Shown here: in pieces, positions 1 through 10,270 of the stretch
How the letters are laid out: each line of letters opens with the position of its first letter
Numbering within the stretch: the stretch's first letter is position 1
Origin: Oscillatoria sp.
Lineage (GTDB): Bacteria; Cyanobacteriota; Cyanobacteriia; Cyanobacteriales; Laspinemataceae
Reading direction: 5' to 3'
DNA: 54,072 nucleotides
NCBI GenBank assembly: GCA_011390515.1
Contig: JAABSJ010000010.1
Coordinates: 1 to 54,072, forward strand
Notes under the pieces: generated by a model
What the model saw: only the letters and a program-made list of their open reading frames with translations
Database searches by the model: none
Told to the model about the DNA's origin: nothing
Translations under genes and position numbers: made by a program

Positions 1-118
1 ATTGGATGTTGAGCAAGTTGGGCAAGTCATCCCAGACTTATTGAATTCTGATAAGACTCCAGAAAGTCAGGTGCAGAGGGAGGGAAAAGTTATCAGGAAT
101 CAGGCAAGTCCAAAGTAA
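1..118 (+). CDS. C-terminal end of an unidentified protein (partial)
   Basis: The frame beginning at base 2 stays open for 38 codons to a TAA at 116-118. The peptide is polar and I recognise no domain in it. The start lies outside the window. It could equally be a chance open frame, because the stretch is short. Confidence 0.3.
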   Translation, partial: LDVEQVGQVIPDLLNSDKTPESQVQREGKVIRNQASPK

Positions 119-159
119 TGAGAGAATCATGACTAGGAATCAAATCGGAGAATAAAATT

Positions 160-681
160 ATGACAACAGATTTGCTGAATATTCATGTGCAAAAACCCGC
201 TGAAACGAGTTGGAATAAAATTAATTTGACGGTGCTGATTGCAGAACAGGCAGAAGGGGGATATCAGGCAACGGTGTTGGGATGGGCCGATTGTCAAGGG
301 TCGGGGTTGACGAAAGAAGAGGCGATCGCCAATCTGAATCAAGCCCTGAACACTCGCCTAGAAACCACGGAAATTGCTGCCTTACAAATTGTCAATCCCA
401 ACGCGGAGCATCCTTGGATGAAGTTAGCTGGAAAATACAAGGATGATCCAGACTTCGATGAAATGTTGGCAAATATTGAAGCGTTACGTCAAGAACGCAA
501 TGCAGAAATGGAAGCCTATTATCGGCAACTGGATGAGGAAGATGAAGCCTATTATCGGCAACTGGATGAGGAAGATGAAGCCCAATTTGATGAAGGCTAT
601 GATCATCAATTCGATGAGGAGGATGAAGCCCAATTTGATGAAGGCTATGATCATTCAGGCAATATGGAGGACATAGCATGA
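160..681 (+). CDS. HicB-like antitoxin with acidic tandem-repeat tail
   Basis: This 173-residue protein precedes a PIN-domain gene and overlaps it by 4 bases (ATGA), the usual antitoxin-toxin arrangement. Residues about 20-65 look like the HicB-type fold: a strand with VLIAEQAEGGYQATV, then a helix with TKEEAIANLNQAL. A linker rich in acidic residues follows, as is common in cyanobacterial antitoxins of this kind. The C-terminus carries two exact 33-bp copies encoding EAYYRQLDEED and two copies of a 30-bp unit encoding EAQFDEGYDH, so the tail grew by in-frame duplication. By family it would neutralise the PIN toxin and repress the operon; this is inferred from context. Confidence 0.7.
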   Translation: MTTDLLNIHVQKPAETSWNKINLTVLIAEQAEGGYQATVLGWADCQGSGLTKEEAIANLNQALNTRLETTEIAALQIVNPNAEHPWMKLAGKYKDDPDFDEMLANIEALRQERNAEMEAYYRQLDEEDEAYYRQLDEEDEAQFDEGYDHQFDEEDEAQFDEGYDHSGNMEDIA

Positions 682-1115
682 CTCTATGGATATTGGATTC
701 AGATTGCCTCTCCCTTTTCCAACGGGGTAGCCATCCATACCTAGAGCAGCGCATTCAGCAGGTTGATCCTAAACATTTAGCCGTTACAATTGTGACAATG
801 GAAGAACAACTGTCTGGACGACTCAATCTAATTAGCCGATCGTACTCCAAAGGAGATCCGCTGATTTACGCTTACGCCCAACTCCGCAGAACGTTAGAGG
901 ATTTCAATCGGCTTAATATAGTTGATTTCGATCACCCTGCATTGACGCAATACCTGGACTTGAGACAGCAACGAATCCGGATCGGGGCGCACGACTTGAA
1001 AATTGGGGCGATCGCCCTGAACCGCAATGCAGTTCTAGTCACCCGCAACCATCGGGATTTTGAACAAATCCCGGGGTTGCAGTGGGAAGATTGGACGATC
1101 GCCCCAGAAGTGTGA
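678..1115 (+). CDS. PIN-domain ribonuclease toxin (VapC-like)
   Basis: This is a 145-residue PIN-domain protein. Visible catalytic acids are Asp7 and Asp9 in ILDSDCLS, a Glu in the TMEEQL helix, and the Asp in AHDLKIGAIAL. The C-terminal TRNHRDFEQIPGL is the standard end of a VapC-type PIN fold. PIN toxins are Mg-dependent RNases that cleave tRNA or mRNA. The start codon overlaps the stop of the upstream antitoxin, so the two are translationally coupled. All expected acidic positions are present and the length is typical, so it looks intact. Confidence 0.85.
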   Translation: MTLWILDSDCLSLFQRGSHPYLEQRIQQVDPKHLAVTIVTMEEQLSGRLNLISRSYSKGDPLIYAYAQLRRTLEDFNRLNIVDFDHPALTQYLDLRQQRIRIGAHDLKIGAIALNRNAVLVTRNHRDFEQIPGLQWEDWTIAPEV

Positions 1116-1158
1116 AAACGGGTCCGATCAGTTTCCCGATCGCACCCACTCCACTCGA

Positions 1159-3915
1159 TTACAAATCAATCTCAGCGCGAATCACATCTTCATGCCGTTG
1201 CAAGCGGAAACCCACTTTCTGAGACAGATGCTGCATAGCCCCATTATCAGGCAGAATATCAGCCGTAATCCGGACCAGCTTCTCACTTCGTCCGACTTCA
1301 ACCAACTGTTGCAACAGTTTGGTTCCTAACCCTAACCCTTGATACGGGTCAGCAATTAATAATCCAAATTCCCCTTCATTGGAACCGTGCAACTTCGTCA
1401 GACGACCGAATCCGAGGATTTGATGTTCTCCCGTTGCGGGATCTCGGTAATCAGCCACCAGTGCCATTTCGCGTTCGTAATCGATAAAGCAAATCCGGGC
1501 TAATCGTTCGTGAGAGATCCGGCGACTGAGTTTCAGCAGGTGGAAGTAGCGGAAATAGACTGAGCGATCGCTCAAAGACTCATGAAACTTAACCACCAAC
1601 GGTTCATCTTCCGGACGAATCGGACGAATTCTCACCGGCGTGCCATTCTTCATCGACCACATCGTAATATACTGGGTCGGATAAGGCCGAATCGCTGGAC
1701 GGGGTAACTCATCAGGATTGCTATCGGGGTCGTGAAGGACTACCCGGGCATCCAAGGCGATAATCTGTTCAGGAGAGACCAACAGTGGATTAATATCCGT
1801 CTCTTTAATCCAAGGTTGTTCGACGATTAACTGACTAAATCTCACCATCAATTGTTCGATCGCCGCGATATCCACCGGGTCCCGTCCCCGAATCCCCTTC
1901 AGAGCTTTGTATATTTTCGTCTGTTCCATCATCCGCCTTGCCAGGGTGGTATTCAAGGGCGGTAACCCCAACGCTCGGTCTTTAAACACTTCCACCAACT
2001 GTCCCCCGGTGCCAAAGAGCAAGATGGGGCCAAATTGCGGGTCGATACTGCTGCCAACGATTAACTCATACCCGTCTAATTTAATCATGGGCTGGACGGT
2101 TACCCCTTGGAAATATTCCGCTCCGGCTTTTGCAGTTACCGAGGTTTCGATCGCCCGATAAGCATCTCCCACCGCTTCAGGACTGCCTAAATTGAGCTTC
2201 ACGCCTCCCACATCGGTTTTATGGCTAATCGTTTCCGAATACAATTTGAGGACGATAGGATAGCCGATTTGATTAGCATAAGCGACTGCTTCTGATTCGC
2301 TGACAGCAATGCGAGTTTCCACCGTGGGAATGCCATAAGCGGCGAATACCTGTTTCGATTCAAACTCCGTCAACAGGTTGCGTCCCTCTTTCCGCGCCTG
2401 GGTAAGAATTTTTTCAACTAAAGCGCGATCGGGCGTATTTTGGTCATCATCTTTGGGCAGTACCGGCGTCTCGTATAAGGCGCGGAGGTTGTAACTGTAG
2501 CGCCACATATAATTAAACAACCGTGCCGCTGTATCCGGATAGGGAAAGGAGGGGATATTCGCTTGATTCAGGAAGTTCGCCCCTTCGGTGACATCTTCTC
2601 CGCCCATCCAGCTTGCCAAAATCGGTTTATCTTTGATTTTGGCGTAGGGTTCGAGTTGTTTAGCGGTTTCTGTGGGGTCCGTCATGGCTTGTGGGGTTAA
2701 AATCACCAACAATCCATCACTATTCGGGTCTTTTGCAGCCTTTTCTAGGGTTTTGGCATAGCGACTGGGTTCGGCATCGCCTAAGATGTCAATCGGGTTG
2801 CTGCGACTCCAATGGGGGGGTAAAAATTCATCCAGTTCACGAATGGTTTCTGGGGCAAGTTCGGTGAGTTTTCCCCCTTCGGTAATCAGGGCGTCAGTGG
2901 CAATCACCCCGGGACCTCCGGCATTGGTGAGGATGGTTAAATGGGGTCCTTTGGGGCGGGGTTGTTTGGCGAGTACCTCCGACATATAGAAGACGTAGGA
3001 GATATTGTTGACGCGCAACACTCCGGTACGTCGGAAGGCGGCATCGAGAACTTCGTCACTGCCGGTTAAGGTGCCGGTATGGGAGGCGGCAGCTTTGGCG
3101 GCAGCTTCGGTATGTCCAACTTTGATGACAATGATCGGTTTACTCAGGGCCACTTCCCGGGCGGCAGAGAGGAACGATCGCGCGTTGCCGATGGATTCCA
3201 TGTAGATAACAATGCTTTGGGTGTTGGGGTCGTCACCGAGGTAATAAATTAAATCCCCCCAACCCACATCCAGCATGGAACCAATGGACATAAAGGCGCT
3301 AAAGCCGACATTTTCCCGCAAACTCCAATCCAGAATGGCGGTACAGAGCGCCCCACTTTGGCTGATAAAGCCGACATTCCCCGGTTTGGCCATTTTGGTG
3401 GCAAAGGTGGCATTGAGTCCAGAGAGGGGACTCATCACCCCGAGGCAGTTGGGTCCGATAATCTGCATTTTACCCCGACGGGCTTCGGCGAGGATTTGCC
3501 GTTCCAGTTCGATTCCGGCAGGGCCGATTTCTTTGAACCCAGCAGAGATGATAATCGCGCCGGGAATGCCGACATCGACGCATTCGCGAATGATCCCCGG
3601 CACTGTGGGGGCGGGGGTGACGATGATTACCAAGTCTACGGGGTCGGGTACGGCGGAAATGCTGGGATAGGCTTTGATCCCCAGGACGTTATCCCGCTTG
3701 GGATTGACGGGAAAGACTGCCCCACCAAAGGGACTGGCAATCAGATTGGATAAAATCGTCCGTCCCACACTGCCGATGCGATCGGTAGCACCGATTAAGG
3801 CAACATTTTTGGGTTTAAAAATGGCATCAAGGGTTTGCCGTTCATAACGCAGGACGTCTTGTTTGGAGACGGTACGGGAGGTTTGGTCTGGGTTGGTTGC
3901 GATTGGCTTTTGCAT
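1159..3915 (-). CDS. ADP-forming acetyl-CoA synthetase fused to a GNAT domain
   Basis: This 918-residue protein has the layout of an NDP-forming acyl-CoA synthetase: an N-terminal CoA-binding Rossmann domain ([12 protein letters not shown] near 41-52), a ligase domain with [10 protein letters not shown] around His279, an ATP-grasp domain (about 500-720), then a C-terminal GNAT acetyltransferase with the acetyl-CoA loop [13 protein letters not shown]. The enzyme converts acetyl-CoA, ADP and phosphate to acetate and ATP. His279 sits where the phosphohistidine of active synthetases is, whereas protein acetyltransferases of the Pat/PatZ type are reported to have lost it. That favours a working energy-conserving enzyme, possibly also an acetyltransferase. 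It lies downstream of pflB-pflA on the same strand, which suggests acetate fermentation from PFL-derived acetyl-CoA. Confidence 0.88.
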   Translation of the reverse strand: MQKPIATNPDQTSRTVSKQDVLRYERQTLDAIFKPKNVALIGATDRIGSVGRTILSNLIASPFGGAVFPVNPKRDNVLGIKAYPSISAVPDPVDLVIIVTPAPTVPGIIRECVDVGIPGAIIISAGFKEIGPAGIELERQILAEARRGKMQIIGPNCLGVMSPLSGLNATFATKMAKPGNVGFISQSGALCTAILDWSLRENVGFSAFMSIGSMLDVGWGDLIYYLGDDPNTQSIVIYMESIGNARSFLSAAREVALSKPIIVIKVGHTEAAAKAAASHTGTLTGSDEVLDAAFRRTGVLRVNNISYVFYMSEVLAKQPRPKGPHLTILTNAGGPGVIATDALITEGGKLTELAPETIRELDEFLPPHWSRSNPIDILGDAEPSRYAKTLEKAAKDPNSDGLLVILTPQAMTDPTETAKQLEPYAKIKDKPILASWMGGEDVTEGANFLNQANIPSFPYPDTAARLFNYMWRYSYNLRALYETPVLPKDDDQNTPDRALVEKILTQARKEGRNLLTEFESKQVFAAYGIPTVETRIAVSESEAVAYANQIGYPIVLKLYSETISHKTDVGGVKLNLGSPEAVGDAYRAIETSVTAKAGAEYFQGVTVQPMIKLDGYELIVGSSIDPQFGPILLFGTGGQLVEVFKDRALGLPPLNTTLARRMMEQTKIYKALKGIRGRDPVDIAAIEQLMVRFSQLIVEQPWIKETDINPLLVSPEQIIALDARVVLHDPDSNPDELPRPAIRPYPTQYITMWSMKNGTPVRIRPIRPEDEPLVVKFHESLSDRSVYFRYFHLLKLSRRISHERLARICFIDYEREMALVADYRDPATGEHQILGFGRLTKLHGSNEGEFGLLIADPYQGLGLGTKLLQQLVEVGRSEKLVRITADILPDNGAMQHLSQKVGFRLQRHEDVIRAEIDL

Positions 3916-4445
3916 CGCTGAATGTTCCTTAAATATAATCTTCTCAAATTGATTCCAGACGCGACCCTATCTTTCTGAGTAAAAAAGCTTAGAGTTACTT
4001 AACCCTAGCCTACCCATTCCTGTTCCCTATTTCGGGAAAAAGTAACAATCCTTTTAGAATTGTGCAGTCGCCTGGTTCTAAATTGCGTCAGGTATAGAGT
4101 CCCGTCCTTTCCACCTTACCGAAATTGTCCGATGCTTGTCAGTGGGTTGCGATACTCTCTGGGGCGATCGCCTCTTAAATTCCTCTGATGTCACCAACCC
4201 GGGGACGCTGGCAAGTGAGACAGCCCCCCGTTTGTCAGGAAACCTTGAATATTCAGGCGATCGCCGATTATCCACTCTAACTTTCTTCCGGTTAGGGCAT
4301 CAGTACAGTTTCCAATCTCCCCTATACTGTACCGACGTCCTAGGGTCCCAGGACAGGACTAGCTAAACCAGACAAGGGAGTGCCACCCCTCAATTTTGTT
4401 CAGAACCCCGGTGTCTAACCCCTGCGGTCCCAACCTCCTCACCCT
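3916..4445. other. Intergenic region between pflA and the acetyl-CoA synthetase gene
   Basis: No gene is apparent in these 530 bases. HIP1-type octamers are present. A 7-bp inverted repeat (GTACAGT at 4303-4309, ACTGTAC at 4326-4332) could be an operator or a weak hairpin. The spacing suggests the synthetase gene has its own minus-strand promoter here. Confidence 0.4.
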
Positions 4446-5228
4446 TTATTGCACCGGCAATCCATAACTTCTAAAAATTTCCATCACCGCTTCAATTTGG
4501 TCTGCTGTCGGGGGTTCAGTATTTTTCAGTTCATACTCATACCCCAACTGTTCCCACTTATATTCTCCCATTTGATGAAAGGGCAACACTTCCACTTTTT
4601 CCACATTGGTTAAGGTGGACACAAACTGGGCGAGTCCTTCCACATTCTCCCGGTTATCGGTGAGGTGGGGCACTAAAACAAACCGAATCCAAGCCGGTTT
4701 ATTAATCTCCTTAAGATATTCCGCAAATTTCAGGGTGGGTTCTAGGGAAACATGGGTCACTTTTTCATACAGCGCCCGATTATAGGATTTAATATCCAGT
4801 AAGACTAAATCTACATAGTCCAACACGGGTTTAGCGGCATTTAATTGGACATAACCCGAGGTATCCAGGACGGTATGAATCTCTAATTCTTTACACCGAC
4901 GGAAGATTTCTCTCACGAATTCTGGCTGCATCAACGGTTCGCCCCCAGTCACCGTCACTCCCCCTCCGGAAAAGCGCATATAGGAGCGATATTTTTGCAC
5001 CTCTTCGATGAGTTCATCCACGCTGACGACTTTCCCTTCGTCGATATGTCGGCAATCGGGATTATGGCAGTACAGACAGCGGAGGGGACAACCTTGGGTG
5101 AAAATTACAAACCGAATTCCAGGACCATCGACGGTTCCACAACTTTCGACGGAATGGATAGCCCCAAGGGATTGAAAGGCTCTAACGGTGGGACGGGTAA
5201 CGGTTAGATTGGCTGTTCTGTCTAGCAT
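4446..5228 (-). CDS. pflA: Pyruvate formate-lyase-activating enzyme
   Basis: This 260-residue radical SAM protein has the CxxxCxxC cluster motif at Cys47, Cys51 and Cys54 (TQGCPLRCLYCHNPDC). GGGVTVTGGEPL follows in the glycine-rich SAM-binding region. It installs the glycyl radical on PflB using a [4Fe-4S] cluster and S-adenosylmethionine. It lies 208 bases downstream of pflB on the same strand, with a hairpin and a repeat element between. Length and motifs are normal for the family. PFL is uncommon in cyanobacteria and marks fermentative capacity. Confidence 0.95.
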   Translation of the reverse strand: MLDRTANLTVTRPTVRAFQSLGAIHSVESCGTVDGPGIRFVIFTQGCPLRCLYCHNPDCRHIDEGKVVSVDELIEEVQKYRSYMRFSGGGVTVTGGEPLMQPEFVREIFRRCKELEIHTVLDTSGYVQLNAAKPVLDYVDLVLLDIKSYNRALYEKVTHVSLEPTLKFAEYLKEINKPAWIRFVLVPHLTDNRENVEGLAQFVSTLTNVEKVEVLPFHQMGEYKWEQLGYEYELKNTEPPTADQIEAVMEIFRSYGLPVQ

Positions 5229-5268
5229 TTTTAAGGGAGAAAATAAAGGAAAGGCTGAATATTCATCT

Positions 5269-5380
5269 TATAGCGGTTCCCGGACTCATGAGGTATTCTC
5301 TCAAAGCCGATGGCGGCCCCCTTTGGGCCGCCGTCGGTTTGGGGTGAGGGCTGTACCCTGTTGATATGAGAAAGGCTATA
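5269..5380. repeat. MITE-like palindromic element, family 1 (copy a)
   Basis: This 112-bp element begins TATAGCGGTTC and ends GAAAGGCTATA, so the ends form an imperfect terminal inverted repeat. The inside is a GC-rich foldback around GGCGGCCC/GGGCCGCC. Related copies lie at 8169-8280, 8277-8375 and, in the opposite orientation, 37780-37892. It sits between pflB and pflA. Confidence 0.75.
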
Positions 5381-5390
5381 ACGTCATCAA

Positions 5391-5427
5391 AACTAGAAAG
5401 GTGAGCTAAAGGCCCACCTTTCTAGTT
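5391..5427 (-). terminator. Hairpin terminator after pflB
   Basis: Arms of 13 bp (AACTAGAAAGGTG and its exact complement) enclose an 11-nt loop and are followed by T-runs on both strands. It lies just downstream of the pflB stop and would reduce read-through to pflA. Confidence 0.75.
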
Positions 5428-5436
5428 TTTGAACGA

Positions 5437-7725
5437 TTAGATGCGTTCGTGGAAGGTGCGGTTAATCACGTCTAACTGTTGTTCGCGGGTTAATTTAATG
5501 AAGTTGACGGCATAACCGGAGACCCGAATGGTGAGTTGCGGATATTTTTCCGGGTGATCCATTGCATCAACCAGGGTTTCGCGATCGAGGACGTTGATGT
5601 TAATATGATGACCTTGATCGTGGAAGTACCCGTCTAAAATTCCTACGAGGTTGGTAAGCCGATCGCCTTCGGTTTTTCCTAAGGCTTTCGGGACGATGGA
5701 GAAGGTGTAGGAAATCCCATCTTGAGCGTGTTCATAAGGCAGTTTGGCGACGGAAGATAAGGCTGCGATCGCCCCTTTGGTATCCCGTCCATGCATCGGG
5801 TTCGCACCCGGTGCAAAGGGTTCGCCTGCTTTGCGTCCATCGGGGGTATTCCCGGTTTTTTTACCATACACCACGTTGGAGGTAATGGTTAAAATCGACT
5901 GAGTGGGAACCGCATTCCGATAGGTTTTATGCTTGCGGATCTTGTTCATGAAGTTTTGGACGAGATCGGCGGCAATGTCATCTACGCGATCATCGTTGTT
6001 CCCATACTTGGGATAGTCACCTTCAATCTGGTAATCTACGATTAAGCCTTGAGCATTGCGAATGGCTTTGACTTTGGCATATTTAATCGCCGCGAGGGAG
6101 TCAGCTACCACCGAGAGTCCGGCAACGCCACAGGCAAGGGTTCGATAAATATCGCGATCGTGCAAGGCGGCTTCAATCCGCTCATAGCAATATTTATCGT
6201 GCATATAATGGATCACATTCAAGGTGTTGACATACAGTTTCGCCAACCAATCCAGGAAGCGATCAAATTTCGCCACCACATCCTCATAATCCAGATTGTC
6301 TCCCATCACTGGGGTAAATTCCGGCCCAATTTGTTCCCCGGAACTTTCATCCTTACCACCATTAATGGCGTAGAGTAAGGCTTTGGCTAGGTTTGCCCGC
6401 GCCCCGAAGAACTGCATTTGCTTGCCAATTCGCATGGCGCTGACGCAGCAGGCGATGCCGTAATCGTCGCCATAGTCGGGCCGCATTAAGTCATCGTTTT
6501 CATACTGGGTGGAACAGGTATCGATGGAAACTTTCGCACAATAGCGTTTGAAGTTTTCCGGTAACCGTTCGGACCAGAGAATGGTTAAGTTGGGTTCCGG
6601 TGCCGCCCCCAGGTTATATAAGGTATGGAGGAAGCGGAAGCTGGTGCGGGTGACCAGAGGACGTCCATCTTCACCCATGCCACCGATACATTCGGTTACC
6701 CAGGTGGGGTCGCCAGAAAACAGTTGGTTGTAGTCCGGGGTCCGCAGGAAGCGCACCATCCGCAGTTTCATGACGAAATCATCGATGATTTCTTGAGCGT
6801 CGGTTTCGGTGAGAGTGCCGTTTTTTAGGTCACGCTCAAAGTAGATATCCAGGAAGTTAGACACCCGTCCTAAGGACATCGCCGCACCATTCTGTTCTTT
6901 GACGGCGGCAAGATAGCCTAAGTAGGTCCATTGGACGGCTTCTTGGGCCGTGTTTGCGGGTCGTCCCAGGTCAAATCCATACCCGGCACCCATGTCTTTG
7001 AACTCTTGCAAGGCCCGAATTTGTTCGGAGACTTCTTCCCGCAGTTGGATCACGGGTTCGTCGATCGCATCAAATTCTAAGGATTCTAGCTGATGTTTCT
7101 TGTCCGCAATCAGGCGATTGACACCATAAAGTGCGATGCGCCGATAGTCCCCAATAATTCGTCCCCGTCCATAAGCATCGGGCAATCCGGTGATGATCCC
7201 CGAATGTCGGGCCGCCCGCATTTCCCGGGTATAAGCATCAAATACCCCGTCATTATGTGTTTTACGATACTGGGTGAAGATTTTTTCGGTTTCCGGGTCA
7301 AGTTTATACCCGTAGGCTTCTAACCCAGCTTTGACAATGCGAATCCCGCCATAAGGCATGATCGCCCGTTTCAGGGGTTTATCGGTTTGCAGTCCGACGA
7401 TCCGTTCTAGGTCGCGATCAATATAACCCGGACCGTAGGCAGTAATCGATGCCGGAATCTTGGTTTCCGCATCTAATACACCCTTGACCCGTTCTTCTTT
7501 CATCAGTTCGGTGACTTTCTTCCAGAGGGTTGTGGTGCGTTCTGTAGCCTCTGCTAAGAAGGTCTCATCTCCCTGGTAGGGTTTGTAATTCTTTTGGATG
7601 AAATCCCGGACGTCAATTTCTTTGCCCCATTTGCCGGTCACGAAGCCTTGCCATTCCTCGCTAATAGCAGTTTGTTTTCCCGGTAATTCTGTCGCTTGGG
7701 GGGATTTTACTGAAGTGGAAACCAT
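5437..7725 (-). CDS. pflB: Formate acetyltransferase (pyruvate formate-lyase)
   Basis: This 762-residue glycyl-radical enzyme has the tandem active-site cysteines at Cys426-Cys427 ([12 protein letters not shown]) and the C-terminal radical loop RVSGYAVNF with Gly737. It converts pyruvate and CoA to acetyl-CoA and formate without NADH, and it is destroyed by O2 once activated. Full length matches the family. The activase follows at 4446-5228 and an acetate-forming, ATP-yielding synthetase lies beyond it. Together these form a pyruvate-to-formate-plus-acetate route for dark anoxia. Confidence 0.97.
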   Translation of the reverse strand: MVSTSVKSPQATELPGKQTAISEEWQGFVTGKWGKEIDVRDFIQKNYKPYQGDETFLAEATERTTTLWKKVTELMKEERVKGVLDAETKIPASITAYGPGYIDRDLERIVGLQTDKPLKRAIMPYGGIRIVKAGLEAYGYKLDPETEKIFTQYRKTHNDGVFDAYTREMRAARHSGIITGLPDAYGRGRIIGDYRRIALYGVNRLIADKKHQLESLEFDAIDEPVIQLREEVSEQIRALQEFKDMGAGYGFDLGRPANTAQEAVQWTYLGYLAAVKEQNGAAMSLGRVSNFLDIYFERDLKNGTLTETDAQEIIDDFVMKLRMVRFLRTPDYNQLFSGDPTWVTECIGGMGEDGRPLVTRTSFRFLHTLYNLGAAPEPNLTILWSERLPENFKRYCAKVSIDTCSTQYENDDLMRPDYGDDYGIACCVSAMRIGKQMQFFGARANLAKALLYAINGGKDESSGEQIGPEFTPVMGDNLDYEDVVAKFDRFLDWLAKLYVNTLNVIHYMHDKYCYERIEAALHDRDIYRTLACGVAGLSVVADSLAAIKYAKVKAIRNAQGLIVDYQIEGDYPKYGNNDDRVDDIAADLVQNFMNKIRKHKTYRNAVPTQSILTITSNVVYGKKTGNTPDGRKAGEPFAPGANPMHGRDTKGAIAALSSVAKLPYEHAQDGISYTFSIVPKALGKTEGDRLTNLVGILDGYFHDQGHHININVLDRETLVDAMDHPEKYPQLTIRVSGYAVNFIKLTREQQLDVINRTFHERI

Positions 7726-8168
7726 AGTCTTAATTACCTCAAATCGGTCAACCGTTTTGCTTGTTCTCTATCCACTCTTTTAATATAGCGCACAATTCAA
7801 TCTACTTTTCATTTTCTACTTTTTTTTTTATAAAAAATCAAGAAACTCCCTGGGTCTGGATGGGGTCTGGATGGGCTGTCATTCCTGCTGTGCGGGGGGA
7901 ATGCCGGTCACTGCCTAGGCAGTCTGAATTGTCAAGGTTCTATTGAAATATCCTGGATTTTCTTTGGAATTGTTTAAGATTTATAGTGGGGGATGGCAAA
8001 AATTAGGGTCGAGTTGACCCTTGCATTGTTTGGGGTTTTCCGGTATAATGAAAGGTCAATATTTTAAAGGTTTGGGATGGGGAGATCCTGACCCGTGGCA
8101 GTGGGTTGGCTGCCCGGTTTCTAGTTCGGTGAAAAATTGCGATCGCATCATGTCATCGGCGATCGCTA
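7726..8168. other. Upstream region of pflB
   Basis: There is no supported gene in these 443 bases. The minus-strand promoter of pflB should lie here. The sequence next to pflB is AT-rich (T- and A-tracts near 7820-7840). I see no operator I can name. Open frames in the stretch have no recognisable content. Confidence 0.4.
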
Positions 8169-8280
8169 TATAGCATTCCTTGCAGGATTTGTACCTCACC
8201 CGATGTCCCCTCGGATGTTCTGGGCCGCCGACGAGAAAGGGGCCACCGACGTCTTCCACAACTGATTTAGGATCGCTATA
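8169..8280. repeat. MITE-like element, family 1 (copy b)
   Basis: These 112 bases run from TATAGCATTCC to GATCGCTATA. The interior CCCTCGGATGTTCTGGGCCG matches the copy at 37780-37892 read in reverse complement. It abuts copy c, sharing the TATA at 8277-8280. Confidence 0.65.
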
Positions 8281-8375
8281 GCGGTTCTCGTGAATAGAAG
8301 GTACAGCCCTCACCCCAAGCCCCTCTCCCAGAACGGGAGAGGGGCTTGGGGTGAGGGCTGTACCTTCTTATGGAC
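8277..8375. repeat. Palindromic element that truncates the adenosine-deaminase-like gene (family 1, copy c)
   Basis: The core is a perfect foldback: 34-bp arms at 8296-8329 and 8335-8368 around a 5-nt loop. The outer part TATAGCGGTTCTC matches copy a. The other side, GTCCATAAGAAGGTAC on the minus strand, matches the end of the 37.8 kb copy apart from a few bases. The exact boundary with the gene is uncertain by several bases. Confidence 0.8.
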
Positions 8376-9224
8376 ATCAGAATTGACTGTTACCTTCACC
8401 GACGCCTGATCTAGGGCAAGAATCGGGTGATTTTGATAGGAGGAGACGTTGCCGAGGCGTTCGTTGGAGGTGGGACACATTTCTAGGACAACACCGCGTT
8501 CTAAGAGGAAATTCACGACTTCGGGACTTTCAATCGCAGAGGTCCCGTGACCAATTTGGGCAATGCCAACGGTAGCTACAGCGGCATGGATGCTGGCGGG
8601 ACCGTCCATTTCCCCGGCATGAACTTTGACTTTTTTGCCTGACTCTTGGGCGATCGCCCCGGTATCTTGAAAGCGATCGGCGCGGGTTTCAGGAGTTTCT
8701 AACCCATGTAGGTCAAATCCACTGATTACAGGATAAGGGAGCATTCGTTCTACTTGCAACCGGGCATTCTCACTTCCCTGGGCGCGATCAATGCCAACAA
8801 TCATCCGGATGATCGTCCCGCGATCGCCAGCAGTTGTCACGGATACTGCTAACTGTTCCAGGACCGTTTCTAAATCCAACTTCAGCCGGTCCACCGTTGC
8901 CACATTAAAATTCAACTCCACATAACGGATGCGCTCTTCTACTAAAGACTCCACCACATCCTCCATTAATTCCGCATACCCCCTCTTCGTTTGCAGCCAA
9001 GGATTGCTATAGCGACTAAAGCATCCTTTAAATTCACCAAAATCCGCAAATCGGAAGTCCGGGGCTTGAAAGGGGGGTGTTTGAGGCAATTCCCATCGGT
9101 GATGTCGGTGGAGTGCCTCCCGGAGGGTGCGCCTCGATGGAGCACCTTCTAAATGCAGGTGCAGTTCAGCTTTGGGCATCTGAGCAAGGGCCACTAACAT
9201 TCGCTTCGGTTCCAACTCTACCAT
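8310..9224 (-). pseudogene. Adenosine deaminase-like gene, 3' end lost to a palindromic element
   Basis: Residues 1-283 belong to the adenosine/AMP deaminase family. AELHLHLEG gives the first metal-binding His pair, VKVHAGE gives the next metal His and catalytic Glu, and IGHGTSA and CPTSNERLG follow. Zn2+-dependent enzymes of this family hydrolyse adenosine or related aminopurines. The expected end is VTVNSDDP plus a helix of about 50 residues. Here the frame reads VTVNSD and then passes into the palindromic element, giving 21 unrelated residues and a stop. The second Asp of the DD pair and the final helix are missing, so activity is doubtful. No remnant of the missing 3' end is visible beyond the element. 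Confidence 0.8.
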
Positions 9225-10270
9225 TAGGGTGGGGTATCACTCTCGTAATTTACATTCCATCTATCTTGACTCATCCCGAATCCGGCTGTCAAAAGTCGGT
9301 TTTCTATAAGCGAAGCGCAGGAGAGGCTCGGTCAGCAAACGCTTTGGCCCTTGAGTCGCGATCCTTTCTATACTAACGCATCTGTTGAATTTCGGACTTC
9401 CTTACTATACTGACCCGACCTTTCTCTTGTTCTTTATCTAATTTTAAGAATTGGGGGTGTGAGGCGATCGGCCTGGGTTACTTCCGGCTGTAAGCCAGTC
9501 CGGCCTTCCCTTCTCAAGATACTCCTTTTTCGAGGACGACTTCGCCTTGTTGGCGATCGCAACAAAGCGACGGGCGTCCTAAGTTTAGCAAAAAACGTTG
9601 CAATTCACGACCTTTTTGATAAACTTATGTAACGAATGTTATTATTCCTTGTTATTTGATTAAGAGGGTTCGTGATAAGAATTGCAATCTTTTCGGTTAA
9701 ACAGTCGCTGCATAGCTGATAGGGATTAACCTTGAGCTTTTTTTTGAATAAAAAACAAGAGAGGTTCAGCCTGGTCTCCGGGAACAGAGGGGATAAACTT
9801 ACCCCAAATTCGTAATATTTTGTAATCGTTTTAATGCATTAATTCGCTTATGATAAACTGGAAAGCACCAGACAAACCCCTGCGACTTAAACCGCAGAGC
9901 CGGTAATCTCCTAAAATTGTAGAAAGTCGGATCTGCCTCAATCCCAAACCCAATGAAGGAAGAAAGGGGGACTTGCCCTGAACCCTAGGTTCAGACGCTT
10001 TCAGCGAGGTAACCCCCTCGGGATGAGACGCCTCGAAAACAGACCGAAAACTACAGTGTTAGGAGATTGGTTCAACGCCCTGATGGATTTAGGCCGAGAC
10101 GCACCGGCTCAACAGACGGATCCGAATCAATCTTTAGATTTCCCAAACGCGGACAACTCAAAAAGTTCCATAACCTAATAGTTGCTAATGTAGCCCGGTT
10201 AGGGCACAACCTCAACGCAACTCCAGTCACGACACAATTTATTGCCATCATAAAGAACGAGGACCAACAA
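9225..10270. other. Long leader/intergenic region before pckA
   Basis: These 1,046 bases have no convincing gene. Near 9533-9580 a hairpin-like inverted repeat (CGCCTTGTTG and CAACAAAGCG) is centred on a HIP1 octamer. From about 9905 the sequence can fold into a long-range structure, listed separately. An open frame continuous with pckA starts at 10067, but its first 68 residues do not resemble PEP carboxykinase. Confidence 0.5.
9905..10068 (+). ncRNA. Candidate structured leader RNA upstream of pckA
   Basis: AATCTCCTAA at 9905-9914 is the exact complement of 10059-10068. Inside it, TTGTAG (9917-9922) pairs with CTACAG (10051-10056, one G-U), and TCGG (9927-9930) pairs with CCGA (10044-10047). 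These nested helices enclose local hairpins such as CTGAAC/GTTCAG near 9978-9993 and CGCT/AGCG near 9996-10006. The 164-nt fold ends about 200 nt before the pckA start. I do not recognise a known riboswitch or small RNA class. It could be a regulatory leader or an independent small RNA. Confidence 0.45.

Noticed and set aside
8056..8313. 85-codon open frame on the minus strand next to the truncated deaminase, as its missing 3' part
   Set aside because: Its translation has no deaminase features; the sequence is made of two palindromic elements.
10067..10270. N-terminal extension of pckA
   Set aside because: The first 68 codons do not resemble PEP carboxykinase and overlap the candidate leader structure; a ribosome-binding site stands before the ATG at 10271.
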